Shown one piece after another: positions 34,292 to 42,175 of a stretch of 64,000 nucleotides of DNA (position 1 is its first letter; every line of letters begins with the position of its first letter). The position numbers and the translations under genes were made by a program. Origin of the DNA: Bryobacterales bacterium (GTDB lineage: Bacteria > Acidobacteriota > Terriglobia > Bryobacterales > Bryobacteraceae). Below the pieces are notes generated by a model that was not told where the DNA came from, made no database searches, and was given only the letters and a program-made list of their open reading frames with translations. The DNA is taken from contig JADLBD010000180.1 in assembly GCA_020847975.1 (NCBI GenBank), forward strand, positions 1 through 64,000. Direction: 5' to 3'.

Positions 34292-34876
34292 TCAGATGCG
34301 GATGCCGGCGGACCACAGCGCATAACCCACTGCCTGGCGGAAACATAGCCAGCGAAGTGTCCATTCGTTGTGGATCTGGGATGGCCGCGGGGAGCCGTAG
34401 ACCGAGATGCCTTGATGCTCGAGGATCTTCTTGGCGCGGTAGATATGGTAGCCGTCGCTCACGACGATGCAGGATGTGAGGTCCATGCGGCGCATGATCT
34501 CGGCGGCGGAGGTGGCGCTTTCGGCGGTGGTTTCGCCTTCCGGCTCTATGATGATCGCTTCCACCGGGACCCCGTGCTTGCTGAGGTAGCTCCGGCCGAC
34601 TTCGCTCTCCGTGAAGATGGGATCTCCGCCGGCTCCACCGGTGGTGAGGATACGCGGAGCGAGGCCCCGGCGGTAGACGTCGAGGGCGTGATCGAGGCGG
34701 GCCTTCAGGACGGGAGATGGTCTGCCGCGGTATTCGGCCGCGCCCAGGACGACGATGACGTCGGCCGGACGGGCTTCGTCCACCACCGCCTGACGCTCGA
34801 TGGCGAGCGTCAGCCGCCCCAGATAGATTGCCGCCAAGAGGCCGAACACGGCCGGAATCAGGACCCAGCGCTTCAT
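34292..34876 (-). CDS. YdcF/DUF218-family membrane-anchored protein
   Basis: This 194-residue protein has an N-terminal TM helix (KRWVLIPAVFGLLAAIYLGRL) followed by a DUF218 Rossmann-like domain: DVIVVLGAAEYRGRPSPVL, TTGGAGGDP, TESEVGRSYL, EGETTAESA and IVVSDGYHIYRA. YdcF-like proteins have been linked to envelope polysaccharide or lipid-carrier metabolism, but no reaction is settled. An upstream in-frame ATG exists at 34900; AAGGA before 34876 favours the shorter form. It lies upstream of the adaptor on the same strand, 104 bases away. Confidence 0.82.
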   Translation of the reverse strand: MKRWVLIPAVFGLLAAIYLGRLTLAIERQAVVDEARPADVIVVLGAAEYRGRPSPVLKARLDHALDVYRRGLAPRILTTGGAGGDPIFTESEVGRSYLSKHGVPVEAIIIEPEGETTAESATSAAEIMRRMDLTSCIVVSDGYHIYRAKKILEHQGISVYGSPRPSQIHNEWTLRWLCFRQAVGYALWSAGIRI

Positions 34877-34977
34877 CGCTTCCTTATCAGAATACGGCAC
34901 ATAGGGAGCTTAACGATTCTTTACGAATCTGTTCGGCCCGTGAGGTAACGGTGATCGTCTGAGGATCGACTAGACAA

Positions 34978-36084
34978 GTGACGCCAATGACGCTAAGAAA
35001 AGCGATGAATGCGATGTTCCTGTTCATGATGTGCGGCGCTGCCGCCGCGCAACCACAGGGGCGTGTGCTGGGGTTGGTGACTGCCGTCTCGGCCGGCGGG
35101 GACATTACGGTACAGGCGGACGCGGGCGGAACCTACGCCGCGAAGGCGCTGGAAGGAGCCAAGATATACCGCGTCGAGCCGGGGGAAAAAGATCTCTCCA
35201 AGGCGACAAAGGGGACGCTTACCGATATCGCCGCCGGTGACCGCATTCTGATCCGCGGCGAGGTGAACGCGGCTGAGAAGATCGTGCTCGCCAGTTCGCT
35301 GATTGTGATGAAGAAGGAAGCCATAACCAGCCTCCAGGCGAAAGAAGAAGCGGATTGGAAGCAGCACAGCGTGGCAGGGGTGATCAAGAGCGTGGATGCG
35401 GAGGGGAAGCAGTTCCGCATGAGCGCTCGCTCGGCCGGTGTGGTGAAGGAATGGACGGTAGCGGTGACGGACAAGACCGGCATCAAGCGGTACGCCGATG
35501 AGTCCATTCGCTACCAGGACGCGCAGCCGAGCGGCTTGAAGGCGATGGTGGCGGGCGACCAGGTGCGCGTAATGGGGAACCGCCAGGATGCGGAATTGAA
35601 GGTGACGGCCGAACAGATTGTCTTTGGCAGCTTCCAGACTCTCGGCGGGGAAATTGTTTCGCTGAAGCCGGAGACCGGCGACGTAGTGCTGCTCGATGTG
35701 CAGACGAAAAAGAAAGTGGCGTTGAAGATTTCGCCGGAAGCCCGATTGCGCAGGATGCCGGCGTTTGGCGGCCGGCCCGGCGGGATGCGTCCGGGCGGCG
35801 GGCCTCCCGGCGGCATGCGGCCAGGAGGTGGCGGCGGTTTCGGTATGCGCGCGGGCGGCGGAAACGGGCCGGATTTCCAACAGATGATGGAGCGCCTGCC
35901 GAAAGCCACGCTCGGGGATCTGAAGGCCGGGGACGCGGTGGTGACTTCGGTGGCGCGGCCCAAGGACGGGCATCCGGCCAACGTGATTTCGATGATCGCG
36001 GGAATGGATTTTCTGCTGCGGGCGCCTGCTTCGGAAGTCAACCAGGTGATCGGCAACTGGAACATGGAAGTTGGAACTCCGTAA
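34978..36084 (+). CDS. DUF5666-like exported protein with Gly/Met/Arg-rich linker
   Basis: This 368-residue protein has a signal peptide (to about residue 24, MFLFMMCGAAAAQ). Three OB-like beta modules follow, each with phrases such as GRVLGLVTAVS, DRILIRGEV, VAGVIKSVDAEGKQF and GGEIVSLKPETGDVVL, as in DUF5666 repeats. Residues about 258-300 form a low-complexity linker of GGRPGGMRPGGG units. The start is GTG; the ATG three codons in is an alternative. The gene ends 16 bases before a TonB receptor start, implying co-expression; the receptor has a similar Gly-rich insert. The function is unknown and probably envelope-associated. Confidence 0.75.
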   Translation: MTPMTLRKAMNAMFLFMMCGAAAAQPQGRVLGLVTAVSAGGDITVQADAGGTYAAKALEGAKIYRVEPGEKDLSKATKGTLTDIAAGDRILIRGEVNAAEKIVLASSLIVMKKEAITSLQAKEEADWKQHSVAGVIKSVDAEGKQFRMSARSAGVVKEWTVAVTDKTGIKRYADESIRYQDAQPSGLKAMVAGDQVRVMGNRQDAELKVTAEQIVFGSFQTLGGEIVSLKPETGDVVLLDVQTKKKVALKISPEARLRRMPAFGGRPGGMRPGGGPPGGMRPGGGGGFGMRAGGGNGPDFQQMMERLPKATLGDLKAGDAVVTSVARPKDGHPANVISMIAGMDFLLRAPASEVNQVIGNWNMEVGTP

Positions 36085-36100
36085 AGGGTTTGACACACAT

Positions 36101-39070
36101 ATGAATTGCTGGATTTCCCTAGTGGCGGGATTATTGTCAGTTGCCGGGCTGCATGCCCAGCAAATGGGACAGATCAAGGGTACGGTAGTGGACCCTTCGG
36201 CGGCATCCGTGCCGGGAGCAACGGTGAACGCGAAGGGACCGGGCACGAACCGCACGGTGACCACCAATGAAATGGGCGTCTACGAGCTCGACAATCTTCC
36301 TCCGGGCAAGTACAGCATCCGCATCAGCGCACCCGGATTTACGCCGTTTGAAATCCGCAATGCGCGGGTGAACATGGGAAGCCCGGTGGAGTTCAAGGTG
36401 CAACTGTCGATCGCCTCGCAGACGGAATCGGTGACAGTAGCGGATCAGGAGGCGGTTTCGGTGGATCCGCAGAGCACGGCGGGAGCGGTGGTGCTGAAGG
36501 GGGAGGACCTCAATGTGCTTTCCGACGATCCGGACGACCTTGCGTCGGATCTGCAAGCGCTCGCCGGACCGGCGGCGGGGCCGAACGGCGGGGAGATTTT
36601 CGTGGACGGGTTCAGCGGCGGGCAACTGCCTCCGAAATCGGCGATACGCGAAGTGCGCATCAACCAGAATCCGTTTTCCGCCGAATACGACAAGATGGGG
36701 TTCGGGCGTATCGAGATTCTGACGAAACCGGGCACGGACAAACTGCGGGGGCAGGCATTTCTCAGTTTCGGCGATCAGTATCTCAACTCGAGGAATCCCT
36801 TTTCTCCCACGCGCGCCCCTTACAAAGCTCTCAATTACGGAGTCGAGTTGGGGGGCCCGATCAGCAAGAAGGCTTCGTATTTTCTCGATGTCGAGCGCCG
36901 CGGGATCGATGAGAACGCCGTGGTCAACGCAACCATCCTCGATCCGAACCTCCAGCAGAATCTGCTCCAGCAGGCGATCGTGACGCCGATCCGGCGGCTG
37001 TCGGTTTCGCCGCGCATCGACTACCAATTGAGCACCAACAATACGCTTGTGGCGCGGTACCACTTCAGCCGGATGGAGGAGGACAACCAGGGGATCGGCC
37101 AGTTCACGCTGCCTTCGCGCGCGTTGAACATGGATAACAATAACCACACTTTCCAACTGACGGAAACCGCGGTGCTGAACGCGAAGATGATCAACGAGAC
37201 GCGGTTTCAGTACATGCATATGGACACGCGCCAGATGGGCGACAACACGACGCCGGCAATCAACGTGCTCGAGTCGTTCAACTCGGGAGGCGCCCTGATC
37301 GGCAATTCCGGCTCAACGCAGAATCACTTCGAGATCACCAACATGACCTCCATTACCCAGGGAACGCACTTCCTGAAATTCGGAGGACGCGCGCGGGTGG
37401 TTTCGGTGAATGACTCCTCGGACAGCAATTTCAACGGCACCTTTACGTTCGCCGGCGGGCTGGCGCCTGCGCTCGATGCCAATAACCAGGTGGTTCTCGG
37501 CTCCGACGGACAGCCCGTGTTGGAGCAGATCACGTCCATTGACCGCTACCAGCGCACGCTGCTGTTCCAATCGATGAACTTGCCGTTTGCGCAGATCCGG
37601 CAGTTGGGCGGCGGCCCCAGCCAGTTTACGTTGACCAGCGGGCTGGCTAAGTCGGGGGTGAATCAGACCGATGTCGGCGTTTTCGCCGAGGATTCCTGGC
37701 GCCTGCGGCCGCGGTTTACGTTGAACTACGGATTGCGCTACGAGACGCAGACGAATATTCATAACTACAACAACATTGCTCCGCGGTTGAGCGTCGCTTG
37801 GGGGCTCGATGGCGGCAAGAACGGCAAGACGACGAAGACGGTGCTGCGCACGGGGTTCGGCATGTTTTATGACCGCATTGACGACAGCCTCACTCTCCAG
37901 GCGCTGCGCTTCAACGGCACGACGCAGCAGCAGTATTTCGTGCCGAATCCCAGCTTCTACCCGAATATCCCCGCGCTCGGCTCCATTGCGAACTTCAGGC
38001 TGGATAACACGGTGCGGCGTTTGGCGCCGGATATCCGCGCGCCCTATATCGCGCAGGGCGTGATCGGAGTGGACCGGCAGTTGCCATGGAGGACATCTCT
38101 ATCGGCGAACTTCATCTACTCGCGGGGCGAACACATGCTGCGCACGGCGAACATCAACACTCCTCTTCCGGATGGCACACGGCCTTTGGGGAACATCGGC
38201 AACCTCTACCAGTTCGAATCGAACGGAATTCTGCGGCAGAAGCAGTTCATGGTGAATCTGCGGTCCCAGTTCAACCGCCATGTGATGCTGTTTGGATTCT
38301 ACGTGTATGGGCACGCCAATAGCGATACGGACGGCGTGGGGACATTTCCCGCGAATCCCTACAATTTCGCGACAGAGTATGGCCGCGCCTCCTATGATGT
38401 GCGCCACCGTTTTGTGATGGGCGGAAACATTCGCGGAAAGTGGGGCATGAGTTTGAACCCGTTCATCATCGCCAGCAGCGGCCCGCCGTTCAACATAACC
38501 ACAGGCCGTGACAACAATGGCGATACGACCTTCAATGACCGTCCGTCGCTGGCGGCGCCCGGCGCTACCGGGGCGGACATCATCGCCACTCAATTTGGAG
38601 CTTTCAACATCGCTCCCGGCCCGGGCGCGGTGCTGATCCCGCGCAACTACGGCGACGGTCCGGGGAACTTCAGCGTCAACCTGCGGCTGAGCAAGACGTG
38701 GGGATTCGGAGATCGAGGCGAACAGGCAGCGCAGGCAGCGCCGTCTGGACCGGATCGTCCTCCCGTGATGGTGGGTGGACCGGGAGGCCCCGGCGGGCAC
38801 GGCGGATACCATGGCGGGGGCGGATACCGCGGCGGTGGAAGATCGGGCGGGGTGTTCGGCGCGGCGAACTCGGAAAAGCGCTTCAACCTGACGCTTTCGG
38901 CCTCGGCGCGGAACCTCTTCAACCACGTGAATCTGGGACTGCCTGTGGGAAACCTGAGTTCTCCGCTGTTCGGCGAGTCGACGTCGATCGCAGGCGGATT
39001 TGGGCCCGGCGGCGCAATGGCCGGAGCGGGGAACCGGCGATTGGAATTGCAACTGCGGCTTTCGTTCTGA
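36101..39070 (+). CDS. Oar-like TonB-dependent receptor with Gly-rich insert
   Basis: This 989-residue outer-membrane protein has a signal peptide (to about residue 20), a carboxypeptidase-regulatory-like (CarboxypepD_reg) domain (about 24-105, GQIKGTVVDPSAASVPGATV), a plug-like region, then a long beta-barrel rich in YLNSRNPF- and FVMGG-type strands ending in the C-terminal Phe (LELQLRLSF). Near the C-terminus (about 885-925) a GGPGGPGGHGGYHGGGG-type disordered insert interrupts the barrel. Oar-like receptors import large or bulky substrates, often glycans or peptides. No partner SusD gene is present. Confidence 0.9.
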   Translation: MNCWISLVAGLLSVAGLHAQQMGQIKGTVVDPSAASVPGATVNAKGPGTNRTVTTNEMGVYELDNLPPGKYSIRISAPGFTPFEIRNARVNMGSPVEFKVQLSIASQTESVTVADQEAVSVDPQSTAGAVVLKGEDLNVLSDDPDDLASDLQALAGPAAGPNGGEIFVDGFSGGQLPPKSAIREVRINQNPFSAEYDKMGFGRIEILTKPGTDKLRGQAFLSFGDQYLNSRNPFSPTRAPYKALNYGVELGGPISKKASYFLDVERRGIDENAVVNATILDPNLQQNLLQQAIVTPIRRLSVSPRIDYQLSTNNTLVARYHFSRMEEDNQGIGQFTLPSRALNMDNNNHTFQLTETAVLNAKMINETRFQYMHMDTRQMGDNTTPAINVLESFNSGGALIGNSGSTQNHFEITNMTSITQGTHFLKFGGRARVVSVNDSSDSNFNGTFTFAGGLAPALDANNQVVLGSDGQPVLEQITSIDRYQRTLLFQSMNLPFAQIRQLGGGPSQFTLTSGLAKSGVNQTDVGVFAEDSWRLRPRFTLNYGLRYETQTNIHNYNNIAPRLSVAWGLDGGKNGKTTKTVLRTGFGMFYDRIDDSLTLQALRFNGTTQQQYFVPNPSFYPNIPALGSIANFRLDNTVRRLAPDIRAPYIAQGVIGVDRQLPWRTSLSANFIYSRGEHMLRTANINTPLPDGTRPLGNIGNLYQFESNGILRQKQFMVNLRSQFNRHVMLFGFYVYGHANSDTDGVGTFPANPYNFATEYGRASYDVRHRFVMGGNIRGKWGMSLNPFIIASSGPPFNITTGRDNNGDTTFNDRPSLAAPGATGADIIATQFGAFNIAPGPGAVLIPRNYGDGPGNFSVNLRLSKTWGFGDRGEQAAQAAPSGPDRPPVMVGGPGGPGGHGGYHGGGGYRGGGRSGGVFGAANSEKRFNLTLSASARNLFNHVNLGLPVGNLSSPLFGESTSIAGGFGPGGAMAGAGNRRLELQLRLSF

Positions 39071-39137
39071 TTCGGATAATCATCGATTATTCATACGCGA
39101 GGCGTATACTGGAGTGATCACCTTCAGGAGGAGCGCC

Positions 39138-42077
39138 ATGCAGAAAGTTCCGCTCGCATTGCTGTTCTTGTTTTCTCTTGTCCCATGCGTCTTCGCTCAA
39201 TCGGAAGTCGGAGGAGCAACACTGAATGGCGCGGTCACTGATCCATCGGGCGCCGCCGTGGCGGGCGCCAAAGTAACCATCAGGAGTCCCGCTATCGGTT
39301 TTACGCGCGCCATGGAATCGACCACAGCCGGCCTGTTTAGCTTCAGCAGGCTGCCGGTGGGAAGCTTCGATCTCTCCGTGGAGATGCAGGGCTTCAAGAC
39401 CGCGGTGCGCCAGGGCATCGTTCTCAATGTGGGAGCAGTGGCCACGCTCGACATCAGCCTGGAACTGGGGACGGCGACAGAAACCGTCTCCGTCACTTCT
39501 GAACTCCCGGTTGTCGAGGTGACGCGCACCGCCTCGACCGCAACGGTCAACACTCGCGCCATTGCTGATCTTCCGGTGAACGGCCGCAACTTCCTCGACT
39601 TCACGACGCTGACTCCCGGTGTGGTGCGCGATCCCACGCGCGGCGGCGATCTTGCCTTCGGCGGTCAGCGCGGCCCGAACAATTCGCTGCTGGTGGATGG
39701 AGCCGATTCCAATAACCTGTTCTACGGACAGGCTACCGGCCGGACGGGATTCCGGCCGTACGCCTTCAGCCAGGAAGCGGTGCAGGAGTTTCAGGTGAAC
39801 ACAAACTCCTTTCCTCCGGAAATCGGGCGCGCCAGCGGCGGGGCCATCAACGTGATCACCAAGTCGGGCACGAACGAATATCACGGTTCGGTGTTCGAGT
39901 ATTACCGCGACAAAGGGATGAACGCCAATACGTTCGTCAATAATCGCGTAGGCGCGCGCAAGAACCCATACCACTTCAACCAGTTCGGAGGCACGCTCGG
40001 CGGGCGCATCATCAGGGACAAGCTCTTCTTCTTTTTCAGTTATGACGGGCAGCGCAACGCGCAGACGCAGATTGTGACCCCGGTGATTCCCCCTCCGGCA
40101 TCCGCTCTCAATGTCTTCGGAAAGTACCTCACGCCTTATCAGATCGGGCTGAACAACAATGTGGGCCTGGTGAAAGTGGACTGGAACGCGACGGACCGCG
40201 ACCGGCTGAGTGTGCGCTACAACATGAGCCGCTATACGGGCGTGAACCAGGAATCCTTCGGCACAAACGTCGCCGAGGAACACTCGGGCAACAACGAAGT
40301 GAATACGGACAACGTCGCCGCGGTTTACACCCGCCTGTTGGGCGCCGACAAAGTGCTGGAAGTACGCTTCAACTCGGTTCAGGACAAGCAGCCGGGTTAC
40401 GCCAATACCACCGGTCCGGAGGTGAGCATCATCAATGGAATTGTTTTTGGCGCGAACAACTTCAGCCCTCGTTATACGAACAGCTATGCTTACCAGCCCA
40501 CGGCGAGCCTCAGTTATGTGCGTGGCCGCCACGCATACAAGATGGGGTTCGATTTCAACTTCGTTCGCGTGGAGAACTACTTCCCTGGATTCTTCGCCGG
40601 AGGCTACACCTACTCGAGTTACGACGCCTTCCTCAACGGCCAGCCCAGCAGTTTCCGGCAGTCATTTCCCGGGACGGGGACGGGTTTCCCCATCAGCCAC
40701 CCGGATGTGAACGAATGGGCTTTCTATGTGCAGGATGCCTGGCGCGTCACAGACAGGCTTACCTTGAACTACGGCATTCGCTACGACTATTTCGGTTACC
40801 GGCAACCCACAACGCTCAATAACAACGCCGCTCTGGTGGCGGCGAATCTGTTGACGAACCGCATTGCCACGGACGCCGCCAATATCGGCCCCAGGTTCGG
40901 GTTCGCCTACAAGGTGACGACGAGTGACGCCGTGGTCGTGCGAGGGGGATACGGAATTTATTACGCCCGCACCCCGGGGCTGTTGTTGAGCACGGCGATC
41001 TTGAACAACGGCATCGAATCGCAGCAGTATGAAATTCGCGCCAATCTTCCCACCTACCCGAACATACTCTCCGCCCCGCCCGGACCCGGGAATCCGCCGG
41101 ACATCTATGTTACCGATGGGAATTACAAGACTCCGCGGACGCAGCAGTTCAGCCTGCAAACCGAATTCGCCCTGGGCTCGAAGAGCAGCGTCACCATCGG
41201 CTATCTGGGAGTGAACGGCACTCATCTGACACGGACTCGAGACATCAACCTTTACCCCTCGATCGCTGCCAACGGCTATATTTGTCCAACCTCGGCGGCC
41301 TGCACGGCCCAGACAGGTTCGCCGGTAACCTACTACCGGCATTCTGGAGCTTCCGGCCCGGCGCGGCCCAATCCGGCTTTCGGCCGCATCTCCCTGTTCG
41401 ACAGCGGCGGCAACTCTCTCTATCACGGCGGATTCGTATCCTTCAACCGGCGCTTTGCAAATAACTTCCAGGTGATGAGTTCCTATACGCTGTCGAAGGT
41501 GATCGACACGACGCCGGACGGGACATCGGTGGTGCCGGGCAACGGCGGAGACGACGCGAAAGTTGCGCAGGACACGCTGCTGCCGAACCTGGATCGCGGC
41601 CCGGGCGTAGCGGATATCCGGCACCGGTTTATTCTTTCCGGAGTATTTGACATGGATTACGCCAAATCGCTCGGAAACCCTCTCCTGCGCGCAATCTTGA
41701 GCAACTGGCAGCTTGGCATGATCACCCAGGCCCAGTCCGGGCGCCGCTTCCAGGACATCGCGAGCGGCGACCCCGGCAACGACGGGAATAACTTCAATGA
41801 CCGCAGCCCGGCCGTGGGCCGCAACACGCTCGAGGGCCCCTGGTTCGTCGCCGTGGACGCGCGCTTGAGCAAGGATATTCCCGTCCTGAAGGAACGTCTG
41901 CGCGTGCGCCTGCTGGGCGAGGCGTTCAACCTCACCAACCGTGCCAATTTCAACGGCATTCAGACAACCCGCTACACCTTTAGCGGCGGATTCTTCCGGC
42001 CCACCACCAACTTCCTGTTCCGGCAGACGAATTTCGATCCGCGGATCATGCAGTTGGCAGTGAAGATCATTTTCTGA
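39138..42077 (+). CDS. Oar-like TonB-dependent receptor
   Basis: This 979-residue receptor has the signal peptide MQKVPLALLFLFSLVPCVFA, a carboxypeptidase-regulatory-like domain (ATLNGAVTDPSGAAVAGAKV) and a clear plug (VEVTRTASTATVNTRAIADL, PVNGRNFLDFTTLTPGVVRD, AINVITKSGTNEYHGSVFEYYR), then a barrel ending QLAVKIIF. It has a strong AGGAGG Shine-Dalgarno. It follows the first receptor by 67 bases and is its paralogue but lacks the Gly-rich insert. A TATACT at 39105-39110 could be a -10 for separate expression. Confidence 0.92.
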   Translation: MQKVPLALLFLFSLVPCVFAQSEVGGATLNGAVTDPSGAAVAGAKVTIRSPAIGFTRAMESTTAGLFSFSRLPVGSFDLSVEMQGFKTAVRQGIVLNVGAVATLDISLELGTATETVSVTSELPVVEVTRTASTATVNTRAIADLPVNGRNFLDFTTLTPGVVRDPTRGGDLAFGGQRGPNNSLLVDGADSNNLFYGQATGRTGFRPYAFSQEAVQEFQVNTNSFPPEIGRASGGAINVITKSGTNEYHGSVFEYYRDKGMNANTFVNNRVGARKNPYHFNQFGGTLGGRIIRDKLFFFFSYDGQRNAQTQIVTPVIPPPASALNVFGKYLTPYQIGLNNNVGLVKVDWNATDRDRLSVRYNMSRYTGVNQESFGTNVAEEHSGNNEVNTDNVAAVYTRLLGADKVLEVRFNSVQDKQPGYANTTGPEVSIINGIVFGANNFSPRYTNSYAYQPTASLSYVRGRHAYKMGFDFNFVRVENYFPGFFAGGYTYSSYDAFLNGQPSSFRQSFPGTGTGFPISHPDVNEWAFYVQDAWRVTDRLTLNYGIRYDYFGYRQPTTLNNNAALVAANLLTNRIATDAANIGPRFGFAYKVTTSDAVVVRGGYGIYYARTPGLLLSTAILNNGIESQQYEIRANLPTYPNILSAPPGPGNPPDIYVTDGNYKTPRTQQFSLQTEFALGSKSSVTIGYLGVNGTHLTRTRDINLYPSIAANGYICPTSAACTAQTGSPVTYYRHSGASGPARPNPAFGRISLFDSGGNSLYHGGFVSFNRRFANNFQVMSSYTLSKVIDTTPDGTSVVPGNGGDDAKVAQDTLLPNLDRGPGVADIRHRFILSGVFDMDYAKSLGNPLLRAILSNWQLGMITQAQSGRRFQDIASGDPGNDGNNFNDRSPAVGRNTLEGPWFVAVDARLSKDIPVLKERLRVRLLGEAFNLTNRANFNGIQTTRYTFSGGFFRPTTNFLFRQTNFDPRIMQLAVKIIF

Positions 42078-42175
42078 GCGCGCTTGGAATAAATGAGGCC
42101 CGCGTCCGCGCCATTCTGGCTTCCACCTCCTGACTCCCTCGTCTCCCATATCCCGCAAGCCGAAGCCTTGGCCCG

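Noticed and set aside
32787-34325. A 512-codon open frame on the plus strand
   Set aside because: It is antisense to the MacA-like adaptor gene, whose coiled coil and lipoyl motifs are clear.
34915-34929. GATTC-TTTAC-GAATC inverted repeat between divergent YdcF and DUF5666-like genes as an operator
   Set aside because: Only five-base arms and a single copy; it is too likely by chance to report as a feature.
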